A stretch of 64,000 bases of DNA from Lineus longissimus (lineage: Eukaryota > Nemertea > Pilidiophora > Heteronemertea > Lineidae): positions 6,076,001-6,140,000 of the forward strand of contig NC_088312.1 in assembly GCF_910592395.1 (NCBI RefSeq), given 5' to 3'. Shown piece after piece: positions 54,014 through 64,000 of the stretch. Each line of letters opens with the position of its first letter. Position 1 is the first letter of the stretch. Made by a program: the position numbers and the translations under genes. The notes beneath the pieces are model-generated. The model made no database searches and was not told the origin of the DNA. It worked only from the letters and a program-made list of their open reading frames with translations.

Positions 54014-55106
54014 AATTGTAACCACTTGTTTTTATTGATGCCGATCTTCCGGCGTTGTGCAGAAAGACTTTCGGATTGATCGGTTCACCGCCAGTAATTG
54101 AGCAGGTGGATGTGACATGGCCCCATGCAGTCTCTCCTTTGCTATTGTCTGTTCCTGATGTCGATAACATATGGTTGTGGCACTATCCACGCTGGTAACG
54201 TTAAGATTAGACGAACTAATCCGCGGCTACGTCTCCGTTTTGTCTTCTGTCGGTCATTGTAACAGTGAAAGGTGGTAGTACTGTCATTCAATTGCAAGCT
54301 GGTTTGGACAATGCCATTCTCATGATTCTAATATTACAAGCCAAAGACACTGCGGAACGATTTCATATCTCAGGCACGAGATATACAAAACATAGTTCGT
54401 GTAATTTTAAACATTTGGACAAAATCTGTATGTATATCGCTGACAATACGAGTGATGCGATCTACCGAGATGCCTCTCCCAAGGCTTTCTTTATCTTCCC
54501 TTTCTTGACACTCAGTCACAGAACAGATACCAGAGGTAGTCCATTCGTCATCCCTATCATTGTTTTTATGGGAAGGCACCTCTGCGTCGAGTGCAGACAT
54601 GGCTACGTAGTCTAAGAATGATTTTATGGAAAGGTATATCAAAAGCAGACCGATTAATTTGTGCAATAAAATCTTTATTCGTCACAAAAATAGAACGACT
54701 ATATCGGGCCCAGACCTACACCAAATAGCAATAATTAACGAAGATTAGCTTTTTTATTCTCGAACATACATGTATAATTATTTGTAAATTCCTATTAATC
54801 TTATTAGGCCTTAGATCATAATGAATACAAGTCATATACAATTGTCTTCGCAACACTTTTACAAATATAAACTGTCCCCCTGCCCCGAAGGTATGTCAGG
54901 TCAGGTATGAAAGCATTTTAGACCACAAGAGAGAAAGTCCGGGAACAATGAAAATGTATATGTATGCCCGTAAAGACGTTGGTCTCCCATCCATAACAAT
55001 ATGTGGGACTGATTTTTGAGGATGACAAAATTTACTTTCACACCTGACATGACTGCATACACTAGCAATCTACACAATAACGTTGACGTGTAAGTCACTC
55101 AGACAT
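54014..55106. other. Noncoding stretch, nothing supported
   Basis: AT-rich; no exon, RNA gene or clear repeat beyond one TACATGTA palindrome at 54767. Confidence 0.4.
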
Positions 55107-55248
55107 TAGGGAGTTCTCGCAACCCCCCTCGAAACGTCAACGTGATCGCCTATCCCATTGTTCGGCATCGTTATCATGACATAAATGAGGTCGAACAATT
55201 CGATAGGCGTTCAGGTTGGTGTTTCGAGGGATTTGCGAAAACTCCCTA
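55107..55248. mobile_element. 142-bp MITE with TA flanks
   Basis: The left half (TAGGGAGTTCTCGCAA ... CATTGTTCG) and the reverse complement of the right half (TAGGGAGTTTTCGCAA ... AATTGTTCG) match over about 57 bp with scattered mismatches, leaving a short loop. GGGAG...CTCCC is flanked by TA on both sides, as for Tc1/mariner-type elements. Confidence 0.8.
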
Positions 55249-55530
55249 CTCCTTAAAGATTATTGAAGAAAGGTCGTTCTTGACAATTTCTTTCAAATTC
55301 ATGATTTGAAATGTTCTTTCCAAATATCAGAGTGAAAACAATGACATCTAAATACTTATTGAGGTCAGACCTGGATCCGTTTATTGAAAGCAACGCAGCA
55401 GACATTTCTGTTGTTGTTGGAAAAAGAGCGTAGCATCGCCGCAACAATAAATAACTGAGGTATTTGACAATGGTTCCAAAATGACCACCAAGGCTCCTTG
55501 GCCACCAAAATAAAAAAAATTGCGTTTTTT

Positions 55531-55543
55531 ACTTGAAGCGTCG
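55531..55543. repeat. 13-bp target-site duplication of the LINE, left copy
   Basis: ACTTGAAGCGTCG is repeated exactly at 56991-57003. It brackets the non-LTR element and defines its ends. Confidence 0.93.
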
Positions 55544-56990
55544 AAGTCGAGTCAGTCAGAGACAGAGCAATCAAACGATTAGCCCTGATGAAGAAGCTTG
55601 CGGGAACCGGCTGGGGCGCTAACGCCAGGAAACTCAAGCAGGTCTACACAGGATCTGTAAGACCAGTTATGGAGTATGCTTCTCAAAGCTGGGCAACAAC
55701 CGCCAAAACAAACCAAGCAAAACTCGACAAAGTACAGAACTTCGGCCTGAGGATAATCCTAGGAGCTATGAAGTCGACCCCGATTGCTGACATGGAAAGG
55801 ACGGCTGGCATCGAACCCCTGGAACACAGGAGGAACCAGAAAATCCTCATCCATGGGGAGAAAATCAGACGCCTTCCAAGTCACCCTCTTCACCCCAAGC
55901 TTGAGGAAACGCCCAAGAACCGTCTAAAACGCAAAAGTCAAAACCATCTGACTAAGAGTCTACAAGATTCGGCTTCTGAATTGCTCCAGCCAGGAAATCC
56001 AGTTGAAAACCTGCAGCCAACAGCGTGGTCCCAGCAAGAGCTCCGAGTGGAAATCCAGCCTTCAGTACCAGACCTGAGAAGCAAGGGGATCCAACTACCG
56101 GATATCCAAAAAGCTCTCACCATGGAACATATTGACCGGCAATACCCACATGACCGATGGACACTAGCCTACACGGACGGATCAGCTGAAAGCGCAGTGA
56201 AAAACGGAGGAAGTGGAATCTACATAAGATACCCTTGTGGAGAAAGCTCAACCCTCTCCGTCCCTGGAGGAAAATACTGCAGCAACTTCAAAGCAGAGGT
56301 GCTAGCTATAACAACTGCCGCGAAACATCTAGCACAGTCCCAAATGACATCACCACTGATAGCCATTCTAACAGACTCACTGTCCACACTCCAAGCCCTA
56401 AGATCAGAAAACATCGAGTCAGAAATCAAAGATCTGAAAGAACACCTCCAAGATCTCACCAGTAACCACCACGTGGTCTTGCAATGGATTCCCGCCCACT
56501 GTGGAATACCTGGAAATGAAAGGGCTGACCAACTAGCAAAAGAAGGAAGCCTACAGATCCAGCCAAATGGGAAGCAGTCATACAGAGAAATAACAACACT
56601 CCTGAAGCAGAAATGCAGAAATGACTGGAAGAAAATCCAGGGAAACCACCACCCCCAATCAGATCAGCTGTGGCTACTTGACCGAAAAGACGCTACTACC
56701 ATCTACCGTCTAAGAACAGGCCACTGTGGCCTGCGTGGGCATCTTAAACGTATAGGAGTAAGAGACACAGCATAATGCCAATGCCAGACAGCAGTGCAAA
56801 CACCAACGCACATCCTACAGGACTGTCCCCTGTACCAGGATTTACGAAATAGATTCTGGCCAAAGGACACGAAGGTCGAAGAAAAGCTGTGGGGAACACA
56901 GCCGGACCTTCGGGCGACAAGCCGCTTCATCTCCGCCACAGGACTGAGGTTATAGTACTTAGGCAGGTTGAACGCTGAAGAAGAAGAAGA
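55544..56990 (+). mobile_element. 5'-truncated non-LTR retrotransposon (1447 bp)
   Basis: Bounded by a 13-bp duplication (55531-55543, 56991-57003). The 3' end is a short A-rich trinucleotide tail (GAAGAAGAAGAAGA). The 5' end cuts into the end of the reverse-transcriptase frame, as in typical incomplete target-primed reverse transcription. What remains encodes the RT C-terminal region and an RNase H domain. An RNase H after the RT suggests an I-, Jockey-relative or similar clade; the exact clade cannot be told from this fragment. Confidence 0.93.
55546..56955 (+). pseudogene. Truncated LINE ORF2: RT C-terminus, RNase H, disrupted zinc-knuckle tail
   Basis: The coding frame enters at the element's 5' edge and contains the RT 'thumb' motif YTGSVRPVMEYASQSW. 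The RNase H has all its landmarks: YTDGSAESA, FKAEVLAI, ILTDSLSTLQAL and WIPAHCGIPGNERADQLAKEG, matching its D-E-D-(H)D catalytic pattern. The frame is open to a TAA at 56773-56775, just before a C-x-C...H...C-type segment (HILQDC). That segment continues in the same frame for 59 codons to a TAG at 56953-56955. A single nonsense change therefore separates the tail from the rest. The copy cannot be autonomous, having lost its 5' part. ATG 55588 is an internal methionine. Confidence 0.9.
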
Positions 56991-57003
56991 ACTTGAAGCG
57001 TCG
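56991..57003. repeat. 13-bp target-site duplication of the LINE, right copy
   Basis: ACTTGAAGCGTCG, identical to 55531-55543, directly after the GAA-rich tail. Confidence 0.93.
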
Positions 57004-57378
57004 GTTACCATACGCTCGACTAGAGTCGTCCTTCCAGACGGCCACGAGCCATTGGTTGTCGATGTACCATAATGCACCACATCACATGGGCGCTTCTGCT
57101 TGGACGGAACCAGATGCAGACAGCTCTTATCGACCAAGTGTAATAGAGAAGTCTCGCATCTCTGTTTCCAACTATAACGTAGGCCTACGAATTTGAGTTC
57201 CCATCTCTGTCAATAATGGGGGGGGGAGGGGTCCTCAATCAAGCGACTATGGCGATATCCTGAAATCACGAAGTGCATGCATGTCTTCGATGCCTTGCGT
57301 TATTACGTAAAAGCAAACGCATCCCTGAATACGTTCAAAAATTTAACTCAATATATGTGGAAACAAATCTAAGCTCTC
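57004..57378. other. 3' flank of the GT31 gene, nothing supported
   Basis: Contains a G-run of nine near 57218. No coding exon; part is presumably 3' UTR of the minus-strand glycosyltransferase gene. No canonical AATAAA is visible on that strand. Confidence 0.4.
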
Positions 57379-58611
57379 TTAGCAACTTTTATGCGTTGCA
57401 ACAAAATCCCAGAATCTTCTGATCGTGTCTGCATGTAGTTGTGTCACTGCCAGAACCGGCGACTGGCTGACCAAACCGCACACATTGGTAAACTTCCTAG
57501 AGCTGTCCTGAAAGCCTCGTGCACCACCAACATTTATCGTCTTACTCGCTTTTGTCAGAATGCCAGTGACGTAGACATCCTCCATCTTGACTTCAGGAAT
57601 GTATTCAGACAAGTTAAACAGCACATGGGCAAAATGGGCGGGCATGATGTAACCGGGGCCACCGGCAATGTATGGAGGGTATCTGGCAAAGGGGTAGGCC
57701 TGCTTCGACACACCCCATCGCCCACTTCGAATCACAACAGACCGCGGACAGTAAACTCCTATCACTTTTGATGGCGCTTCTTTGTTTGCTTTGATATAAG
57801 TCACCAATGGCCCCAGATTTATGAAGGTATCATCGTCTGTTTTCATGATATATGCCGCACTTGTGCAGTGTTCGCTGGCCCATTTTAATCCCATAATTGA
57901 CTTCTTTGGTAAGTTTTCGTAAGTATCGACAAAATCCTCCTGTATGATGTCATTGTGGGCTGTGGCTTCTTTTTCTAAAGCACTTTCCAACGTTCTATTC
58001 CCTCCTTTATGTTTTCCAAACAAGAAGTAAACCCGTACAGTGAATTTCCCATCCTGTGGTCTGTGAGGCCAAGTCCCATTCAAAGCTGCCCCACCCCACG
58101 TTTTTCTAATAACTGTCCGCCTGTCCAAATGTTCATGGACTGATAGCACCAGTATCAATAAAAATGGCCGACTTCCGTTACAACCAGATGGCTGCTTCAA
58201 CAACCGGAAGTCGTGGCGATGGACCTTGGTTGACCTTGGTTTGTAATAGTCCTGAGGGCTGACTTGGTTGACTAATGGTATTGGCGTAGCGTTATGGGCA
58301 AGAATCGGATCACTCGCTCGCTTGTGGATCGATTTTACTGTCTCAGTTTTTATGAGCACCAGCTTTTCTGACTGGTTTTGGCCAGTTCTGATTGTTTCTG
58401 ATTTGTTTTGACTAGTCCTGTCTAGACTCACTGGCTTGCTTACCAGTGTCTGTCGGAGTCTGAACGCCACCGCCATATCGTCCATCGGCGGTGAATACAT
58501 CCCATGAAACAGAAAGTGCTGAACGACCACGCAAGTTCCAAACAGGAGCACGAGTGCCAGGGTATTCCGTTTATTAATCATGATGGTCATGACATCCCTC
58601 AGGAGAGCCAT
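57379..58611 (-). CDS. Beta-1,3-galactosyl/N-acetylglucosaminyltransferase-like protein (GT31), single coding exon
   Basis: Encodes 410 residues and is a type II membrane protein: a short cytosolic tail, a signal-anchor at about 16-36 (NTLALVLLFGTCVVVQHFLF), a Ser/Thr/Gln-rich stem to about 145, then the catalytic domain. GT31 motifs in order: DRRTVIRKTWG (163-173), QEDFVDTYENLPKKS (224-238), the metal-binding DxD as KTDDDTF (257-263), YPPYIAGGPGYIM (311-323) and MEDVYVTG (343-350). Five N-glycosylation sequons lie at 107, 145, 178, 205 and 333. By family knowledge it is a Golgi enzyme transferring Gal or GlcNAc in beta-1,3 linkage from a UDP-sugar; the exact donor and acceptor cannot be read from sequence. 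An acceptor (tatctttccag, exon edge 58654) indicates a spliced 5' UTR. Intronless coding regions are common in this family. Confidence 0.94.
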   Translation of the reverse strand: MALLRDVMTIMINKRNTLALVLLFGTCVVVQHFLFHGMYSPPMDDMAVAFRLRQTLVSKPVSLDRTSQNKSETIRTGQNQSEKLVLIKTETVKSIHKRASDPILAHNATPIPLVNQVSPQDYYKPRSTKVHRHDFRLLKQPSGCNGSRPFLLILVLSVHEHLDRRTVIRKTWGGAALNGTWPHRPQDGKFTVRVYFLFGKHKGGNRTLESALEKEATAHNDIIQEDFVDTYENLPKKSIMGLKWASEHCTSAAYIMKTDDDTFINLGPLVTYIKANKEAPSKVIGVYCPRSVVIRSGRWGVSKQAYPFARYPPYIAGGPGYIMPAHFAHVLFNLSEYIPEVKMEDVYVTGILTKASKTINVGGARGFQDSSRKFTNVCGLVSQSPVLAVTQLHADTIRRFWDFVATHKSC

Positions 58612-58659
58612 GTTTGCCGTGTATCATGGTCAGTTTGTGTCCAAGAGTTAGAATCTGGA

Positions 58660-61600
58660 AAGATAAAATGATTGAAAATGTCTTCAATAATGGCGTGGGG
58701 TTTTTCATTTCCAAAGAAAAACTTCAGATGTTGCATATCTATTTTGTTACCGTTGAAAAATATTTGATAGCCGAAACCCGGGGGGGCTAAAACCGCATAT
58801 TTTCAAGAGTATAATACACGTTGATGTACACGTTGATAAACTTCTGTCTCCCAGCATTTCGCACCAGTTCGAACTTCGCTATGATATTATCCAAGAGGAG
58901 CATACCGTGGCGCGTAGTAGTGATTGTCAAAGTCTTGGTGGTCAAGATGTGATTAAGACGCCTTGACTATTGCTAAGCAATTGCTCAACCACATTTGCCA
59001 CTATTCATCAAAAACGATACCTCAAGAACATGTTACTGTTTTGAAACTGGTTATGAAGAGCATAGTATCTCGACCTTCCTATGTTTATTGGCGGTACTCC
59101 ACTGACGTCCACTGATTTGCAAAAAAAACAAAAAATCTTTGACACTCCTACGCAGTATAGTTCACACAAATTAATAGTCCACGCGTGCACAACTGAACTA
59201 AACCAATTTTCCATGATTAGAGCACCTATCTCATATACATTCATACATATGTACATCAAACAGAGTTATTCCACTCCTTAATTTCTCCGCTTTAGTTTCC
59301 AAACGCCTCCTCCGCTAAGCCTTGTCTTTGAAGGTTTTGCGGAGGTCTGCCTGGCCGCTGGCAAGAGCTCAGTAGAATTATCCGTCTATTTCAAGTTAAA
59401 TGCTTCAGCGACATTTACAGCTTATAAATGAGACTTAGACCAACATCACACTTTTAAAAGGGGCTCTAATTGGATGGCTTCTTCGATGAAAAGGTAAAGA
59501 TAAATCGGATTCTTTTCAATTCATCACCCCCCTCATAGCATACAAGCCTCGAAAGGAGTATAAGCAACTCACGTTTTATGATCCTTTTTTCAAAGCAACC
59601 AACGAGAGTCCCAAGTACTAGTATAAATGCAGCTTAGATATCGGTAAAAAGGAGTTTTGCAAAAATAGAAACCAGGGATGAGTTGTGAGAAACCATGTAA
59701 TAAATAGTAAGATGCTGTTTTCACCGACAAATTGTCACTTATTTCGTACGGTGACATATCGTTATCAAATATACCCACCGTCAACTTCTCGTTGCTAAAA
59801 ACATTTACCGAGGGACGTTACCTAACGGTGACTTCCACGGGACGTTTTTCTATCAACTCCCATACTTCTTTGCCAATTTAACATACAAATATACTTCCTG
59901 CAATTTCGTGCTGAACAATAGATAAAGAGAGCAATAAACAACCCTTAAGTTGGACCTGATGACATAACTGAGGTGCAGTCGGATTAAATGGCGAATTTGA
60001 TGAAGATGATGAAATTGATTAGTGCATTTTTTGCTGAAGAACAACATAACAACTACATTAGCTAAAACAGCTCGTGTAGTTGACGTTTTAAAAAGTAACA
60101 AAATGTTATTAAGACGTCCTCTTCGGATGCACTGGTTGGAACCTTTCGGGCAAAGGTATTCAGAGAAAACGACATGTCATGTCATTCCATCCAGTTTGAT
60201 AGACCCTTCCTTCAGCGGACGCGGCGCTTTGTAACATAGGCTAGCTGCCACCATGTCCCCTCCACGCATCATACTTCAATCAAGCCATGTTACACATTAA
60301 TCAATCTAACATCAAAACTCTATCATAATAATCAAAGACAACGTCAAATGAGTGACTGGATTTTATTAGCTCTACCGCCCTCGGTTATTCATGTGGTTTT
60401 TATTGTAGTTCAAAGGAGAGTCGATATTTCCATCAAATATCGATTATAGCCCGTATTATAGTAGATAGGCAGAAATGCCGCTGTATAAACAGGCAGCTCC
60501 ATAATTCACTGCGGGAGTTGATCAGTGAACTGCTGTTTGTCGAGCATGGCACTGTTCCCACAACTGGTAAATGAAAAAAAAGCGTTGAATTAATCGCAGG
60601 ACATGCTTTACGGGTTATGTACAGAATGTACATCAAAACAATGGGGAAATACGCTTTTTTATTGTTGTAAAACCCATCAAACTAATATCATTTATTTCAT
60701 ATTAATCATAGATAAGCTAACTGTAATTAGATAGCCACTAATGGCTGTCACCCAGTTGCACAAAAGATCGAGGGGAAAGCACTGTTGGCTGCTGTGATAA
60801 ACAGTTCTACATCAATAAGTCATGAGCTAGAAACTCGACCATTTTCTTCATTTGCAGAGCAAGCTACGAAGTATTTGCAAATTAGCGAATTCCATACCCG
60901 TAGAGAAGGTAAACACGAGGGGTTTACTCTTGCTATCGAGTACCTTACTGAGAAGAACGAGAGAAAGCGTCTTTTGCTTGCACAAGAAATTTCCCGGGAG
61001 GCTTGTGATCAATTGTCACTCGAGTCTGGCAGTAGCCGTCGATGAAATAGCTTTTATTAATCATTTATTTGTGCCTGTGTTTTTCTGGTTCCTACATGCG
61101 ATGTACATTTCACTGAGACTCCTGCACCTGGATGTGACCTTGTGGGTGATGTTGACAGTTTTGGGGAAACCAATGTATTTCTAGAGAAGCAGTGACCTGT
61201 TTGAACAAATGAATAAATTTGCCACAGCAAGTAGCTATCTATCACAACGCAAAAAGAAACTGTTGAGTTGTCAATTTTAAAGGCGTGGTCGAGATGAGCT
61301 GTTTGGTTTTTTCCAAGAGGGTTTTATCGATCGTTATAGGACGTTTGCCTCCAGCTAAGACTGATCAACGCGATGACATTGCCGATATCTTTATCACATG
61401 CGATAGAAGTGAATCGATCATTATTAGGTTGGGTGTTGACAAAGTGGCTTGATGCCTGGTCCCCACACACAATCACATTTACCATGTTGTTGCGTTTCAA
61501 ACTATACATATATCATATATACTGAACTTCCAGCGGTATTGCCTCCAAGCCTCCGCCCAAATTGACGCGCGGAGTCTGTAAGCTGAGCAATGTCGACACA

Positions 61601-62655
61601 TCAGCACATTGAGGGTCAAAATGCAAACTCCGTATCAAGAGTTACGGTCACAGGAATATCACATACATGTATCATTGTTTTGTAGCCTGTATACTCTAGT
61701 GAACATGGGCCAAAAACAAACAGCAGGCACGTCTCCATTACATCTTGAATCGCTTTTTAACCATTTTCGCATGTAATAATGATGATAATGATACTAATAA
61801 TACTAAATGTAAATGAATGAATAAAAAAAGTAAATGAAGAGATGTAGTGGATACAAGGGGAGTATATTCCTCACATTTATAAGCCGCACTTCTGCCAAGG
61901 AATTTGAAGAGAAAATAGGCGAAACAGGCATAAACCAACCAATCAACTTGGCTTGATGACGTAAAAAAGACAGAAAATCACCTCGTCTTCGTTCTCGGAT
62001 CAAAAGCTGAACCTCTATCGTAGTCCGTCACACTGTGTCGCGGATTTTTCGAACGAGTTGGCATGTTGACTGGTAGATGGGACAGACATTGAAGCTCAAT
62101 TTAGGTCAATTACGAACGAAAATTGGGTGATAGGCGGTTATGGCTTTAAATATTGCCAGCCCGTCTATGTAAAGCCGGAAGACGATGGAGGGGGCGTCCT
62201 AACACGCGTTATTTTTTCAGCATTTTGAAAGACGGTTCAGAGAACATTCTACAGTATATACCCGATTAGCTCGTCTGGCGTAGAAAATTCTTTTATAGTG
62301 ATGGAAAGAAAGCTTTGATCATCATCGCAAGCCTTCCAGAAAAACCTAATATTGTGACGACCAATTTTTTTAAATCGATGCAAATAAAGACGTATAATCA
62401 TCTTGCCAATATTCTTTCTTTGAAATTGGTAACGAACATGCATGTGTATATTGTGGACAAGCGACACTGGAAATACATTAGCCGAATTCTATATATGATT
62501 TGCCGTCGATGGGGCATGATTGATTTGGTCTGGCCGTCTGGTCGCCGCTGGGCCATCGCTCAGAGGCTGACAAGAATAGTGAGCGCATGGCGAGAATGTT
62601 TGCGGTACAGTGGATATAGGAAAGGACATCACATGATTGTTTTTTAAAGATCGAA
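58660..62655. other. Gene-poor stretch, nothing supported
   Basis: Includes the 5' flank or intron of the GT31 gene. A short protein-like frame around 60858-61045 follows a good acceptor (ttcatttgcag) and contains a possible donor (GAG AAG|gtaaac), but no partner exon was found. A TACATGTA lies at 61664. Confidence 0.35.
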
Positions 62656-62665
62656 AAAATTCCAG

Positions 62666-62765
62666 AAATATCTCGATCGATGGTCTTTTTATCTCGATCA
62701 ATCGAGATATCTTGGGCGATCGACATAATAATCTCGATCGCCGAAGATTATATCTTCATCGATCA
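62666..62765. repeat. Cluster of GATCGA/TCGATC inverted repeats
   Basis: ATCTCGATC-type words occur several times in both orientations over 100 bp, for example ATCTCGATCAATCGAGAT and GGCGATCG paired with CGATCGCC. Likely a local palindromic mini-element. Confidence 0.6.
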
Positions 62766-62968
62766 GGATGAGACAACTCCATAAAAAAGTCCATCGATCA
62801 AAATATTTATTTCCGAAAATCTGTTTTTCTTGTTGAAAAAATACATCTTGTGATGTTCATTCCCAGACACCGCACTACGAAGCATCCCCGCGGGCAATAC
62901 GCTTGTAGTGGGACGGGCTATAGGGCCGCTGGTATAACCAAACCACTTCAATTAAATTGTCAGTTAGT

Positions 62969-63030
62969 GTCGTCGTCGTCGTCGTCATCATCATCATTAT
63001 CAACCTCATTAGCATCATTATCATCATCAC
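62969..63030. repeat. GTC/ATC trinucleotide microsatellite
   Basis: A run of (GTC)n grades into (ATC)n with interruptions. The short frame over it gives poly-Ser and is not a gene. Confidence 0.9.
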
Positions 63031-64000
63031 ACTTTGCGCACTATTCTGTTCACCGCAATTTTAGACAGTCTGCATGGTTTTTGTCCAGTCGTGTTTTTGC
63101 CCGTGCGTTTTATAATCGACTAAAATGCCTGTTTAGCATCAACGTTTAGCATCACAAAAAAACTAAGTACCGGCGCAAATTAGACTCCCGGGGCAGTCCA
63201 TTGCGTCATCCTAATTGGATCTCCTTTCAGGGTGAGCGAGGCCGGTCCACTGCGTCCGCAATAAGAAAAACAAATGCAACGGTAAATGGCAATATTCTAG
63301 ACCTATTTACTATAGGCCTTGGTCACATGATATCAGTGTTAGTCATAGAAAATACGTGAGGTCTCGTCTTGCAGTGGTCCTTGCTCAATGTCTCAACCAA
63401 GGACCATAAGGTTTGAATTTGATGACATTTTTGTAATAGACATTGATACTTCGTTGTCGAATCATGGCCGCTCAAATTGCGTCCAAAACCTTCGACTGAC
63501 GCCTCGGGTTTTTAATTTGGTCTACCTTTTTCGATCTCGGTGATTCAATCATTCATTAGCCCAGTCACATGCACAGTCATAACGATTTGTAAACGAACCT
63601 ACCTCATAAGACAAATGAAATACTCCTCATTGACAGGGACTCGAATCTAAAATCGAAGTATGACTGCAGTGAAATTAGGATTCCCCGGTGAGCGACATCG
63701 AGGCGCAACCAGTTGCGCGTGTCCGCCTGCTACCAAGGCTAATCCAGGTCTGACAGTATTAGGTAAAACGTCAACGTCGCTCCTAGTAGCTAGCAGGGCC
63801 ATCAGCCAATAGCTACCACGCTGATAAAGCGTAATTACCTCCAATCCTCAGATTACCCTGTATCACAACGTTACCATGGAAACGATATTTATTTATTTGC
63901 GTCGCGTTGAACCTATCCAGTTTATCGAGACTGAGTCTGTCGTCGTCCGCCAGGAGGAATCATGCAAAATCAGATGATTTACGTCATTTGCCGACTCTGC
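63031..64000. other. Window end, nothing supported
   Basis: No recognised exon, RNA gene or bounded repeat. Confidence 0.4.

Noticed and set aside
60785..61045. Protein-like frame of 86 codons
   Set aside because: It has no ATG at its start, no family similarity and no partner exon. The only support is one acceptor-like site and one donor-like site.
62969..63149. Frame encoding a poly-serine stretch
   Set aside because: It is the translation of a GTC/ATC microsatellite with no flanking coding signal.

Overview
This is metazoan nuclear DNA, most likely from a marine lophotrochozoan (mollusc, brachiopod or annelid grade). Genes are split by GT-AG introns and spaced by long AT-rich noncoding stretches full of short inverted-repeat elements. 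There is an intact BEL/Pao retrotransposon, and the recognisable genes (SK channel, ASB-like protein, ACTR6, MKRN2OS-like, GT31 glycosyltransferase) are animal families. Assignment below Metazoa is inference; the sequence holds no species marker.

Layout. 0.9-2.3 kb: an SK-type Ca2+-activated K+ channel on the minus strand, its whole coding region in one exon. 2.3-20 kb: no gene I can support; 6.0-8.75 kb is a patchwork of decayed inverted- and direct-repeat elements. 21.1-26.0 kb: a tail-to-tail pair, a two-exon ankyrin-repeat/SOCS-box-like protein (+) whose last codons and 3' UTR are tandemly triplicated, and a two-exon divergent kinase (-) with a QND catalytic loop. Three CRE-like sites lie about 0.65 kb upstream of the kinase. 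28.5-29.1 kb: a MITE with 114-bp terminal inverted repeats. 31.8-37.8 kb: two long, charged, probably disordered orphan proteins (+), each with a PP1-docking-like RVxF motif. 38.6-42.3 kb: ACTR6 (-), reconstructed as 11 exons giving exactly 396 codons plus stop. 42.5-44.2 kb: an MKRN2OS-like gene (+, 3 exons), head-to-head with ACTR6. 44.37-51.80 kb: a full-length BEL/Pao element (identical-looking 175-bp LTRs, 5-bp target duplication, one uninterrupted 2206-codon ORF) inserted into a roughly 200-bp inverted-repeat element. 52.4-54.0 kb: a satellite of about 65-80-bp units, itself carrying a 148-bp MITE. 55.1 kb: a 142-bp MITE. 55.54-56.99 kb: a 5'-truncated non-LTR retrotransposon with a 13-bp target duplication. 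57.4-58.6 kb: a beta-1,3-galactosyl/GlcNAc-transferase-like gene (-). 58.7-64 kb: no gene I can support.

Functional links. Nothing here looks like an operon or a dedicated multi-gene system. ACTR6 is the actin-related subunit of the SWR1/SRCAP chromatin remodeller and shares a short intergenic promoter with the MKRN2OS-like gene. The two adjacent orphan proteins share an RVxF motif followed by RPI and may be diverged paralogues or partners. The rest of the interest lies in the nested and young mobile elements.

Limits. Splice sites were read by eye from GT-AG boundaries, reading-frame phase and family knowledge. No search, alignment or transcript evidence was available. UTRs, promoters and small exons in the long gene-poor stretches are probably under-called.
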